64,000 nucleotides of DNA from Stemphylium vesicarium (lineage: Eukaryota > Ascomycota > Dothideomycetes > Pleosporales > Pleosporaceae). The position numbers and the translations under genes are program-made. Positions 22,428 to 34,638 of this stretch are shown one piece after another. The stretch covers positions 124,001-188,000 of the forward strand of contig QXCR01000012.1 of NCBI GenBank assembly GCA_004380135.1, written 5' to 3'. Each line of letters begins with the position of its first letter. Position 1 is the first letter of the stretch. Below the pieces are notes generated by a model. The model was not told the DNA's origin. It was given only the letters and a program-made list of their open reading frames with translations, and searched no databases.

Positions 22428-23775
22428 TTTTCTTAGAAGAGTGATCCGGAAGATGCTTCGGAAAGGCAGTTTAGCTTTGTGAGTAGAGGCTGTTGCTTTG
22501 GATGCTGGATGATGGCGACTAACGAGGTGATACGGATGCTTTTTATACAAAGATCTTTCCCCTTAAGCGCTTGGTATTCCCGTGTTCGCTAGTAGATACA
22601 CCAAACCTCTGGTCCAGACAGTTACCCATGGTCTAGAATCTACCCATGGCCAGATCATGAGGCCATGCCATACCACATCAGAAACTCTGGGGCAGTATCA
22701 ACAACCTCGTTCCCCCACCGCCCGCGCTAATGCAATGCATTCTCGTCTTCAGGGTTCTCGAGCCGTTACAGCAGGAGCGTTGGTACGAAGCCTTGAATGC
22801 AGAAGATAAGCAATGTCGAGTCTAGACTTCATCTAGGGGCTGTACCCGACAGTGTGAAGGGATTGGAATTGATATCGCCAAACCAGATGACAAGCCCATT
22901 TCAGAGCCTATAGAGAACCATCAGTATGCAGCGAACGGCATATACACTTGCGCATTCCATCACGAAGGCTAAACTCCTGTACCACCACTATCCAGAGTTT
23001 GAGATGTCTCTCGACGACGCCAGCCTTTTGAGCTACCCACCAAGTTTCTTGATCTCAAACCCGTAACGCATACATGATCACATGGATAGCGCCTCCATTA
23101 CACTGGTAGTGCTGTTTGATGCGACTTTAACAACAACTAGAAACGGAAGTAGCAAAACCTCAGGTGTGTCCCAAGCGTACAGCTTCAGTGCCTTGTTTGA
23201 AAATACTGTTCAGATTGAATGCTGTCGTAATACGGAGCTTACACTCCACACTCGGACATTCGTTATGCAGTACACGTAATGAAGACTCGAATTAACAGGG
23301 AACTCTCACCAACACCAGCGCCTTATGCACTCACTAAACCTAAATGTTCTCGCTTCGATACTTACCTAGAGTAAGCCATTGGATGCCTTATATGTTAAAA
23401 CGGCAGGAGCTGCTTATGCTTATGCACCCGTGTTTGGGGTGCATACTACATAGTGTGGGGAGCAACGGAAAGATCTAGTAGGCACCATACAAACTACACG
23501 TCAATGTCGGATGGCGTGTTTTTATGAAAATTTGCGCATATTGAGGCAGACATGCAGGATCATCGAACGCCCCGTGGAGAAGTTTCATGTCTCACACCCC
23601 CGGACTCTGAGATGTAGTTTATACGCTAACTACTCCTGCAACTCCCGGGAGAAGGCGGCTTGACAGACCTAGTGGTACAGCACGTCTCCACGCCCCCAGG
23701 GCTTGTTACGATGCAGCATTCTTGGCATGTCTCTCACACTTCAACGACCCATTCGTATTCAAAACGCGCCTGCAA
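22428..23775. other. Intergenic, 1.35 kb
   Basis: Promoter of the dioxygenase gene and 3' flank of the MFS gene. No coding feature or repeat is supported. Confidence 0.5.
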
Positions 23776-25438
23776 CTAGCCCCTTTCCTTCTCGGCTTCC
23801 TCCAACTCCACCGTCCACAGGTGATACTTTGACTTGGCTCTGATGCTCGGGCCGAACCGATAGAATAGCCACGGCACGGGCGCCATAACCAAGGCGATGA
23901 ATCCCAGCGTACTGCTAGCCCACGGTGTGCCCATCTTAATATACATTTGCCGCGCAAACAGTGGGAAACCAGCCGTAAACAAAGACCGCATTACTGCATT
24001 AGCAGCCAGGGCGCTGGCGGAGAAGCGCCCGTAGCAGTCGGTTAGATATGCGTTGGTTCCCAGGAACAGTGTGACAAAGCCGATGCCAAAGGGCGTTCCA
24101 GCAAGGATGCATGCAATCCAGTGAGTAGGCGGGTTCGCCGTCCACCCGAACCAGAAGAGTGCCACGGGGATGAGCCAGGCTATGATGATGAGATGTGGGA
24201 GCCGCGCTTCTGGCTTCGGGCCTCCAAGCTTCTTGACCCATATGCCGTGGATATCGTTGATCCATGGTGAGCTCGCGGTTGCGATCGCCATGCCAAGTCC
24301 GATGCCCAGAAATGATAGGCCTGCAATGCCCTCACTCCAATGACGCGTCAGCCGAAAGACGACTGGGTAGGCGGTGAAGTCAAGATACAGAATACCCCAG
24401 ACAAATGCTGAGTAAAGGCCTAGAACGAATAAGATCGGCTCGGTGAAGAGCATGAGCCATGGTCGGGTCAGGTTGGTGGAATACTGCTCTTTGAAAGATT
24501 GTCGTGGGGGCTTAATGCCCGCCTTTGCCATCTTACGTTGGAGTAGAGTTGTAGTGTATGTCTCAGGAAGGAAAAAAAGCATGGCAGTATACACGACCCC
24601 AGCAATGATAGTAACGACCCAATAGAGCCTGCAGAGCGTCAGTAACCTCGAGTCTGGACCTTAGCCGAACAGTGAAAGCTTACCATCTCCAATTCAAGTG
24701 CTTTGCAATGCTTCGTTAGCCGATTGCGTGCTTGGTGGCGTGACCTAGATGCATTGCTTACCTGCGAGATGAATCCTCCCGCCACCGGCCCTAGGACCGG
24801 ACCGAGGGAACTACCCGTCGTGAAGAGTGCGAATGGGACCGAACGATGGCTTTGGGGCCAGATGTCCGCCAAGCATCCGCCGCTGTTGGTCACTGCCCAA
24901 TGCATCAGGATTTGTAACAAATCAATGAACAGGCAGATTGCTTACCAACGGGTGACCCAAAAAACCCGCTGAAGAATCGAAGTACCAGAAGAGCGGGCAG
25001 ATTGGGCGATAATGCACAGCCGACGTTGAAGGAGAAGAAGAGGAACATGGTGATGCGGAAAACTATCTCTCTTCCCAATGCTTCTGAGAGCGGTGCGAAT
25101 AGCATTGGGCCCGAGGCGAATCCGACTAGAAATGTCGTTACTCCTAGCGTTGCCACGGTCGGGGAACATGCAAATGTCCTCGTCACACCCGGAATTGCCG
25201 CGGTGTGGATACTCGAGCAAAACGTAATGTTTGCTGTCATGAAGACAATGACTATCGTCGCCATCCACTTCTTTTTCGCGGGCCAGTTGAACGGGTTTTC
25301 CAGAGGGTCAAGCTTAATCTGGGAGATTTCATCCTGCAGGGCTTGATCTTGGAGCACTACCTTCTCGTTTGGTCCGTGGCTGACGGAGGGGGGGATTAGG
25401 CCTTCGGGGTCTTGAGTAGTCGTGGGGCTTTGCTGCAT
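23776..25438 (-). CDS. MFS drug:H+ antiporter-type transporter (DHA1)
   Basis: Four exons: 25438-24946, 24892-24762, 24700-24684 and 24628-23776; 497 residues with about 12 helices. The cytosolic N-terminus has the DPLENPFNWPAKKKW motif of fungal polyamine/drug exporters (Tpo1 type). Motif A-like GPMLFAPLSEALGREIVFR follows helix 2; the antiporter motif C is GSSLGPVLGPVAGGF. The central loop has RKMAKAGIKPPRQSFKEQY. Exon 3 is only 17 nt and supplies HLNWR plus two bases of the following Trp codon, continuing into LYWVVTIIAG; dropping it would shift the frame. It is divergent from the amine oxidase and on the same strand as the dioxygenase, so it may export a product of either. Substrate unknown. 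Confidence 0.92.
24684..24700 (-). other. 17-nt microexon of the MFS transporter
   Basis: Flanked by a 61-nt intron upstream (GTAAGC...CAAAG) and a 55-nt intron downstream (GTAAGC...CTGCAG). It encodes the conserved HLNWRW motif before helix 6 that all related exporters carry. Confidence 0.8.
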
Positions 25439-27017
25439 GGTTGACGACGAAGAATGATGAGAATACGTGTGATGAGCTGAGCGAAGGACTTAGCTGCAAC
25501 TCTGACACAGCTTCCTTTATAGACAGGGGGGAAGGAACAAAACGCGTCTGGAACGCGAAAGACCTGTCAGCCTTAAACGATTTAAGCCTTTGCAGGTGTG
25601 CCAAGCTCATTCATAGTGACTTACATGTACCGTGGGTTTTGTGGCTTGTAGACTGTACAGCGCGTGACTGGTGGAGACATGGCGAACACGACGACCAAAG
25701 TACCGGAACCCCGCATGTTGTAGATGCGGCCAACCGTGCCTTGTGCGAATCCTACAGGAAATCTGATCTAGAGGTAACAGCTGGTGATGGGTTAGCTTGC
25801 TTCAATGTAAGGCTTCCAGCGAGAGATATGTAGTCCAAGCAGGCAATGCATTAGCGCTACAGTGCTTGTGTGAATCTTGCATGTGCAGACCGAGAAACGG
25901 TGCGGCGAGGAACAGTCGATACACAGACACAACCTACCCGCATCAGGCCCCCAAGCTCCAATGACGGGCGCTAATGTGCCCCCGTGGGGTATCTGGGGTG
26001 TGCATTACATGCAGAGAGAACATAAGATGAATACGTGGGTGTCGGGGCAAAACGGCTCCCGTTCCGACGTGTGTAAGCTTCGGTTCCGTAGCCTGGGGAT
26101 TCAGGGCATCCCTTGCTGTGCCTCGGGAGATCAGCATTGGCTGATTCTGGAAGTGCGTTGGGCCAATTAACCATACGATACCAAATGAGCACATGAGTAT
26201 TGGTGGAAAAACTGCTATTATCTGCCACCCAGTGCCTGCGACAATGCGACACAGCGTCGTTCAGCCCTTTGTAACGAGAAACTTCACCCAAAGGTGAAAA
26301 GGAAGCAAGGCTTAATCTCAATTAGCCGACAGCTGTGGAATAAATGCCTGTATCTAACGAGGCCATTAACGTGCATCCTAAAGCATGCACTTCGGTTACA
26401 ATTAACCCTACGTGCTTTTCAAATGGGAGCCCTGCACAATGTCTTACCTCACTTCTATTGCTAATAAAATTTACGTAACCAACAGCTAATTAAAGTCGCA
26501 ACAGTGTATCGCGTAGCTAGAATGGTTCATGCTAGCGTGATCTCGCTAAAGTTACTCGGTGAATGTCGATCGGAGCGACCCAATCCTTTTCTGCCTGGCG
26601 CGAAGAGCGACAGGGTTTCAATATTTGGGATTCGGTGTACCCGTATGCAGCCACGGAGATCGGTAAGGAGAAGCCGCCTGATCTACCACCCCATCCGCAA
26701 GAAAAATACGACACTAGTCTGTAGCAGGCTATCCTTTGCCCGCGAGATGCTACCCTTTCTGGGCAAACGTGTCGTGTTTTTTCTTGCTGATGGTGTGCTA
26801 ACGAGACACTGAGGTAAATGCATCGAAGCTCATCTATCGAGGTCGACACAAGAAGACCTTTTTCGGACAAGGCCTAGATCTAGAACTCCCATCTGCGGGA
26901 TTCAGAAGTGATATTTATGGCCAGATGTTTGGTAGGTCGGAGTGGCATCAATCACCGTCTACGACCATAATCGTTATCACTCTTTACTCTTAGGTCTTCT
27001 CTGTTATTGCTTTCACC
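25439..27017. other. Divergent promoter region, 1.58 kb
   Basis: Lies between the divergently transcribed MFS and amine-oxidase genes and should hold both promoters. It contains only short unsupported frames and no obvious repeat. The 26200-26520 part is visibly richer in A+T. Confidence 0.5.
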
Positions 27018-28751
27018 ATGCATGTCGGGATCGTGGGAGGCGGTATCTCTGGCCTCAGTTCTGCGCTACTCCTGCGTCGAGAAGGTCACGATGTTACCCT
27101 GTTCGAAGCTTCCGGACGTCTTGGTGGACGTATTCATACGCACCGATTTGGCAGAGGAGCGAACGGACGCGACGTCTATTTCGAGGCCGGTGCAATGCGA
27201 ATCCCGCGTTCCGCACTTCACGAAGAGGTGTTCTCCCTGATCAAGTTCTTGAATGCTCACAATCCTCCCGCTATGAAGGTCAACCTGATACCCTATATCT
27301 TGGAGCACCAGAACAACAAAGCGTTCATCAAAGGCCAAAAGCTTGACCTCGACGATCCATGCTGGGGGCAAATTTTGAACATCCCCATAGAATTCCACGG
27401 CAAATCTGCTAGGACCCTTTTGCTCGAGGTTGTTGGTCCTTGGCTAGATTTGCTACGCGCGGACTTCGAAAGCGGATTTCAGAAAGTCCTCGAGTATGAT
27501 GAGTACTCTTTCCGGCAATACCTCCGGACAGTGAAACGATGGCCCCATGAGGTCATTGAGTACGTCGAACTCATGAATAGTCAGGTAAGAAATTCGCATA
27601 CGCATTATTGATGGACTGGAACTGACATCATTCTCTGTTGTTCACAGACCAACCAATATGACCTGAGCTTCACGGAGCTCATCATGCAGAATCTCGACTT
27701 CGATACGCAGCAATGGAGCACCGTGGAAGGGGGCATGTCCAATTTGATCGAGGCCTGTGTACATTTGGTTGGACGCAAGAACATCCGTGTGCATTCACCT
27801 GTCCGTAGCATATCGGAGAGGCCCGACGGCAAGGTTGAGCTCGGCATATCGGGACAAGTTGGCCGCACCTGTACTTTCGACAAGGTCCTCTTAGCTATGC
27901 CAACAGCGGCGATGCACAGTATCCGACAACGTCCAACATGGTCGTTTATGAAGGAGCAGTCGCTGCGTGGGAGCTGGTTCGAGCCTTTATATAAGATGGG
28001 TCTGCACTTCCGGACGCGATTCTGGGAACATCTGGCCGAACCGTCCTTTGGTGGTCAAAGGTGAGCACTCTATGTCGCATTTTGAACGTTGTTCTAACCA
28101 TAATGTCAGCGCCACGGACCTCCGCTTTCGATGGATCGTCTATCCATCAGACCACATAGGTCACGATGGCTCGGGAGTCTTACTCCTCTATTGTTGGATG
28201 TCTGATGCCTTGAAGTGGGGCTCGCTCAGCCGGGAAGAGCGTGTCCAAATCTGCTTGCACGACCTCACCAAGTTCTTTGCCAACGAGAGCATCGACGTTC
28301 ACGACCAGTTCATGGAAGCGTTTGATGTGCTTTGGTCCAATGAGTTTTGCGGCGGCGACGCAATGTTCCTCCCTGGACAGTTTTCGCGTTTCTACGAGGT
28401 GGGGAGGGCGCCGGAAGGAAATATCCACTTCGCCGGTGAACATCTGTCCAAGCAGTAAGTGGTTTTAAAGACGTGTCCAAAGCGCCTCGGCTGACTGCAT
28501 CGGTGAACAGTCACACCTGGATTGCAGGAGCTTTAAATTCCACGCTTACTGCTGTCAGACAGATCCTTGATGAGGACATACCAGCTTTGGGACCAGAAGC
28601 TTTGCAGCGAGAGGAGGAGCTTCCGCCGGCACAAGGGTTGACTCCCGACGAAACCAAGAACTTTGAGGCGGAAAGGTCCAACATTTCTTCCATTCTTTCG
28701 CGTTTCGTGATTCCCTTACACTTGAATGTGCAGTATGTTGAGGTGTTTTAA
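27018..28751 (+). CDS. FAD-dependent amine oxidase (L-amino-acid/monoamine oxidase type)
   Basis: Four exons: 27018-27584, 27648-28060, 28110-28454 and 28511-28751; 521 residues. The dinucleotide-binding motif is at the extreme N-terminus (GIVGGGISGLSSALLL, glycines 7, 9 and 12, then the ribose-binding Glu in VTLFEAS), followed by GRLGGRIHTHRF and the substrate-side FEAGAMRIP typical of L-amino-acid oxidases. The C-terminal FAD motif is GNIHFAGEHLSK-HHTWIAGALNS, rebuilt across the last intron. No signal peptide is visible. The reaction expected is oxidative deamination of an amine or amino acid with release of H2O2. The last 70 residues are not recognised. Convergent with the HET gene 150 bp away. 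Confidence 0.92.
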
Positions 28752-28902
28752 TCAGAAGATTGCGGATGTTGTGTGGTTTCATAACAATAGGAGATCATCT
28801 TGGGTACAGCTTGTGGATAGTAAAGCTGCGAAGCCTCATTGTTGGATGATTGCGAAGCAACACAGTGCCGCATCCATGGCTCTCGAAAGACCAGTCATAA
28901 GC

Positions 28903-30832
28903 CTAGACCAAGGTAATTTGCTGCGCTTTCTCGTCGTCCCATAGCTCGCCATCCATCATTCCATCGATGTAGGCTGGTCCCAAGAGTTGGTAATACTCAT
29001 TAGCTTCCCCCACAACAAACGGGGCGTTGTGGCCAGAGAAGATGACAACTGAATCCCCTCGTTTCATCCAACGTGGGCCAATGCCCATGTAGCCGTGGCG
29101 GGTCGTGAAGAGTGTTCTTTGATAGGTGATCAAAGATATATCATGCTGCAGTTCCGAAATTTCGGGACTGTGCAGTCGAAGTACTAGGCGCTTGATGAGC
29201 TCATCTGACCACTCGTTGATGTTTGCACTGAGCCCAAACAGTTCCCTGTAGTCACTCACTACACCATGATAGCTGTCATGTGATCGGACGTTTTGATGCA
29301 GGTGGTTTAATTTGCGAGAATCTGCGAGAACAATACTGACCAAGGTTTGCAGTATGTTGTTGAATCTGACCAACCCAAATCCGTATCTGTTAGGCACGAC
29401 ACTGAAGGCTATGCTGGAAAATTTCCCCGGGGATTCTCGGCTTGTTTCGTGAGAGGCGCCGTCAAGCCCAAGCTTTACCCAAGCTTGTAATGTATGGACA
29501 AGGCACGTCACAGCGGCATGACGTTGTGCTGGACTGCCCAGAGATTTCCTAGCGCTCCAGCCGCGCCTAAAGTTGTCGCTGCATATCGAAGTGGAGTTCG
29601 CCACTTCGCAAACAGTGTCAGCCATCCTCCCAACTATGGAAAGATGACACCCTTTGAACTGAATGAAAGGCGATCTGCCTGTCGTAAGTTTACGTGGGAG
29701 TGGTTGGATGAATGCTGAGTTGCTCCAGTCTGGTACCCACGAGGGTAAGTGGGGAATGAGAGGTTGTAAACACGTCTGGTGCAATACTTCTAGTGAATTT
29801 TCAGACTGAAGCGATGTGACAGCGATCTCAGTATAGATACGCTGCACTGTGTAGTCGTAGTCAATTCTTGGAAGATTTGCGTGCTCAAGTATGCCATACA
29901 ATCCATACACTTTGTCCTTGGGTTCAGTGGCCTCTTTTCGTCGCACAAGTGTGAGAGCCGCTGAAATGGATTTTGCTTTGACTGTGCATCCATAAGCATG
30001 ATAGCATGAAATATCGTCGTAGAAGGTCACCGGATTCGAAGCCAAGATAGGAAACCCACATAGCATCCTACTGCGAGCTTTTGACTGGATTGCGCTAAGT
30101 ATGGAGGTAAAAGCCAGCCATGACAAAGCCATAGAACCACAGAGAAGTGTTGCAGACTTGGACAATAGTAGCTCCTGAACAGTCCAGGTACGGCCAAACC
30201 ATGGAAGATTGACGACGTCAACAATGAAGTCGGTGTCGACCGCATCGTAGAAGCCTCGCTTTCTGACGACAGCATCTACAGGTATTAGCGAGGACGCGAT
30301 TAAGAAGCTTGAAACGTCTACTTTTATAGACACTGTCCGTAAAAAGATCCCCGCTTTCACCCAAGGTGTATTTCTTCGACAGATAATCAAACGCAATGTT
30401 CGTTTCCACCGTCCCTGTGCCAAGCCAAACCCACACTTGATCAGCCTCATGGTAGATCGTGCGCATCCGAGGAACCTGTGCATTCTTTTCTTCTACCGAA
30501 GCTTGGTTGATACAGATCGCGTCTATCCACAGCGTTTTCGGCTCTGTCAAGTCCCAGCACTCAATAAAATGTTGCCAGTCCAGAGCGATGAGGAAGTCAA
30601 CGACTGTGGCCGATACCGGAAGTGGGTAGCCGCCGCACACAAGTGTTCGATCTTTCTCTCCGCCTCCCCATGCGTAAGAGACAGCTTCAAACGGCGGGGG
30701 CTCATCAAGACTGACTTCGAAGAGCTCGATCTCGATCTCTCTGTCGGTGGGGAGCGGGCATTTCGTCACTCGAAATAGGCGAAAGGCATTCTCCGAGGTG
30801 AGCGGCGAGTACTGGTAAAACGCTGATGCCAT
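28903..30832 (-). CDS. HET-domain (heterokaryon incompatibility) protein
   Basis: Two exons, 30832-30334 and 30275-28903, separated by a 58-nt intron (GTGTCT...CTGTAG with a GCTAATAC branch region); 623 residues. The HET domain is N-terminal, about residues 48-215: FEAVSYAWGGGEKD, LWIDAICINQASVEEKN, QVPRMRTIYHEADQVWVWLG and, after the splice, LPWFGRTWTVQELLLSKSATLLCG. The rest (ATEPKDKVYGLYGI, LPSWVPDWS, and a C-terminal GYMGIGPRWMKRGDSVVIFSG) is the usual C-terminal half of the 600-700-residue fungal HET family. HET proteins trigger cell death on non-self fusion or act in fungal innate-immune-like responses; which partner this one senses is unknown. Confidence 0.92.
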
Positions 30833-31660
30833 GGCAGAAACACCTGGACAATGGGTGTTGATCTCGTTTGTTCTAGCGGTAAGTTAGCTGAGAAGCAACG
30901 TTGTGATGCAAGGCAGCCGTGCTTGCCTCCATCAACACGTGGGCAACCCCGCACCGCGGTGGCTGAGGCAGGCGCCAGCCTTGCATCCCAGGGCTGATAA
31001 CAATCGCAAAGCCCCGTTCACCAGTAAACGTACATCGCAGAGAAAGAACAGTTATGGCGAAGATCGCAATTCGATTTTCTATCCAAGCTAACTACTTTGC
31101 TTCCAAACTTCATCAACAATATTTGAAGAAGAAAACACATACGAGCTGAGCCATTGAGTCCATTCAGGACCGATGATTTTCTCTAAAAGCCACATCAACC
31201 GCAGAAAGAAATGAGGAAAATGATGAACGGGATAGACCGCTCGAGCAAAAGTGTACAAAGCGTGCGCGCGCCCATCCTGCCGTGAAACGTGATGAGCGGA
31301 TGTGGAAACCGCGAGAGAAAGCAAGTATAAGGAGGTTCCGGAAGAAACGAATAATTGTGGGGATATCGATGAAGAAGACAGCGAACGTAAGAAGCAATTG
31401 TCGCAGGGGAACAATGGAAGGAAAGAAAGTGGGGAGTGTGTGTTTGTGAGAGGAGTTGCGCGTGTTGAAACTGCCACGAAAACGCCGAATACATCATGGT
31501 TTGGCGGAAGTTCCTCCTTTTGCCTGATACCCGTGGGTCTCGTGTGCTGCTGCTGATGTGGGTTTTCATAGACGGTTCCTGTGAAGTGCATCTCCACGTG
31601 CCATTTTCACCTGTAGGCTGAGTTTAGCAAAGATTGTAAATCTTAGCTCATCATTAACGA
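30833..31660. other. Intergenic, 0.83 kb
   Basis: Promoter of the HET gene and 3' flank of the kinase gene. The 169-codon frame at 31088-31597 is low-complexity and not supported. Confidence 0.5.
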
Positions 31661-33756
31661 TCACCTCGAGGGCGTTTCGGCCGAAGCTTCTTCTGCCACT
31701 TCATCCTCTGGCCTCTTCCTCAGGCCACCCTCGACCTGAATACCCTGCTGGACCCATTCCATCTTCTCGATGTCTTCCAAGCTCTTGCGGCCACGGGAGA
31801 CCTTCTTCAGTAGACCTTCAACACACTCGCGTGCGCCAGTCCATTCTGCACCCTTCTCGGCATCCCACTCGCCATCTTCATCGCCAAATTTGACCCATGA
31901 CCAGTCACATCTGGCGATGCGGTGGGCGGCTCTGCTACGTGAGGCGGCCTTGCCTGGAGGTGGGTCAAAGGGCAGTCGTCCTTCCATCAATGCATATAAA
32001 ACGACACCAAGCGCCCACGCGTCCGTAGAGCGGCCGTCGTAGGGCTGGCCGAGCAGGATTTCTGGAGCAGCATAGTCTTCACTTCCACAGCGGGTTGTCA
32101 GGAGAGGCGATTCAGGCGGAGCAGGTATGCGTCGTGATAGACCGAGATCTGTAAGTGTCGCTATGGCATGCGGATGAGACTGCGGGTTCTTGAGAAGAGG
32201 CACGGTAGACACAGGAATGTTGAGCAGGACATCTGGAGGACATTAGTACTAGATAGCACCAATTGGACGTACCGTTGCAAATCAGAGGGAGCAGAGAGAG
32301 TGGAAGCAGTACTTTCTAGTTTGATGTCGCGATGCACGATAAGTTGGCAATGCAAATAACGCACGGCGCTGACCATCTCGGCGAATATACGATGGACGAT
32401 ACCGACAGTCAGCTTGTCGCGATGGTCACTGGCTACATCAAACAGGTCACCACCGGGACAGTACGTGAGGACAATCAGGGCTTGGGCGTCATCGTGATCG
32501 AAAGCTTGCAGATGAACGAGAGACGGATGCGAGACGGATCGGAGCATCTCGACTTCTCGTTTGAGGCTTAGTTCTACACGCTCCTCGTCGGCGCCACCGG
32601 CAGGGCCATGCTCAACGACTTTGATGGCGACTAGCTTCCGTGGGTCCAAGACGGTCTCGTCGAGAGGGTCCTTGGCCTTGGTCTTCTCGCATGTGGCAAG
32701 GTAGACTTTGCTAAAGGTGCCCTGGCCAAGTTGGCGGACAGGGCGCCAGAGCTTCTTCGTCTTCTCCGGCCCGCATCGCACGACTATGTATTGAGTTTTG
32801 TCGTCATCGGCCACATCCTCTTCCTCAGTGTCCGTAACGCTGCGGTTGCTGGCATTGCTCGCGGGAGGGGTGGGGAGCCCGGCTGGAACTTTGGCGGGGA
32901 CCAGGCCTCGCTGCGTGGCAAGGTACGTCTCGCGGTTCATGCGGTGCTGCGTGACAGGATCTGGCTCTACTGCTGTGTTGCCTATTGTGACATGACGGGG
33001 ACGGGCGTTGTGCATTGAGTCGGGGGTGTACTCGCTCAGACTTCTGTTCCGTTCGCGTGCGGCCTCGTTCTTTTGTTGCGAGTTGGCCGCGGCCGCCTCG
33101 ATGGCGGCCGCCTTCAGGCCCGAGTATCCCTTCTTCTTGAGCGACGGCGATGGGGACAGGGTGCCCTTGGTGAATAGCGCAAAGGCATCGTCGCGGGAGG
33201 CGCCCGATATGCCCCGCGAGCGCGGACGGTGGTCGGCTCGCTGCCATGGGCCGGGCGAGTCACCCATCACCAGTGGTGACGGAAGCGGGGTTATGTCTCC
33301 CAGCGCGTTGAGCGCGGGCGAGGATAGGGCAGAGGCGGGCGACAGCGAACCAAGGCTGGCAGTCGACCAGGCAGTCCTCAGGTAGCCGTCCTGGATCGCA
33401 ATCGGCGCAGTGGCCGACTGCCGCAGCGCGTCGTTCCCGTTGCCCTCCAGGTTGGCGGGATCGAGCGAGGCCCGCGAAGAATTTGGTTTGGAGGCGATGG
33501 CGAGGTCTGTGTCCAGCTTCAACGCGGTCGAAGGAGCGCGAACGTGGTATCTGGGCAGCGAAGGATCCGTGATGCCGGTTCCAAAAGAGAGGTCCGAGTC
33601 CGTGAGGGTCGAGGCAGCATTGGGTTGCGCCGCAGACAGGAGGGTAGTAGTGGGTTTTGCAAGCGTGTTTTGCTTCGGATCGTCACGGGAGGCGGCCCTT
33701 TCGGCGGGAGGGTTGGAGGACACGAGACCCGGGGAGGACGACTCTGGGCCCTCCAT
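31661..33756 (-). CDS. Serine/threonine protein kinase with long disordered N-terminus
   Basis: Two exons, 33756-32313 and 32232-31661, with an 80-nt intron that splits the catalytic loop; 671 residues. Residues 1-330 are Ser/Pro-rich and disordered. The kinase domain starts near 335: LGQGTFSKVYLA, the VAIKVVEHG lysine, LTYCPGGDLFD, then HRDIKLE|NVLLN (catalytic Asp 477, metal-binding Asn 482 just after the splice). The usual DFG is DLG (LTDLGLSRR), and activation-segment/APE motifs are RCGSEDYAAPEILLG. The lobe has large insertions (PPGKAASRSRAAH, KFGDEDGEWDAEKGAEW). This looks like a CAMK-like fungal kinase group related to yeast nutrient-signalling kinases such as Nnk1/Prr1; the subfamily is tentative. 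Activity is expected because all key residues are present. Confidence 0.9.
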
Positions 33757-34638
33757 GGTGTTGTATCGCTGCGGCGGGACACGATCTTGTGCCTCGTCCA
33801 GTAGTCGTCGGTCTGCAGTCTGCGGGTAATGCTAAACATGGACGTGCGCCTCTCCGCTATCATTAGCGCCTCTCTTCTCACTGTCGGCCCCATCGCTTGC
33901 ATACCTAAGCTCGAGAGTAGACACGCCACAGACCCAGCCCTGCGGTTCTCATTGGGAAGCTGGATGGCTAGGGCATGACCGGACTTTTGCCCTGATAACG
34001 TCTAACAGGCAATAGTCGCAACTTCCCTATAGTTCGCATGGCTGGCTGACACTGCTGCTACCACCTCCTTGACCAAGAGCGCCGTCACTCTTCGCTCTAA
34101 ATGCACAGTGGCGGCTGTTGGCAGAAGCAACTTGCCTGGCCTATAGGGGCAGCGCGAGACAACACAAGGTTACCGCGAGGCCTAGACGCACGCCCTTCGT
34201 GTTTCCCCTTGCTCGGACAGTGCGGCCGGCACAGCGCTGCCGTCGCGAATCTTGAGCAGTACTCGAACAGGATTGGCATCGAACAAATATGGTTCCGACG
34301 TATGACGTCGCCGCTTGGCTTAACAAGACACGCGGTATGGTCGAGGATAGCTGGACTGTATAGACTCACTTGAGGGCACGCAGTACAGTCTACGATGATT
34401 TTTCTATTCATGATGCCAATGCTCAGCCTATCCGCAATAGTACCAGTGGCACGAGAGCTAGCATTGATGTGCTAGAAGATGCAACGCCAAGTATAGACGG
34501 TCTCCGATAATATCGTACAGTCCCAATCCGCCAAGTCAGTATACCATCTAGTTCGCAGGGTATGATACAAAATGTTAAGAAAAACTCCATTGCCCGAACA
34601 CGCTCATGCATCGTTGCTATCCCAGCCCCTCGTCAAGC
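33757..34638. other. Intergenic, 0.88 kb
   Basis: Promoter and leader of the kinase gene and 3' flank of the 921-residue protein gene. Nothing else is supported. Confidence 0.5.

Noticed and set aside
31088..31597. 169-codon minus-strand frame between HET and kinase genes
   Set aside because: Ser/Phe/Leu-rich low complexity; more likely untranslated leader and intergenic DNA.
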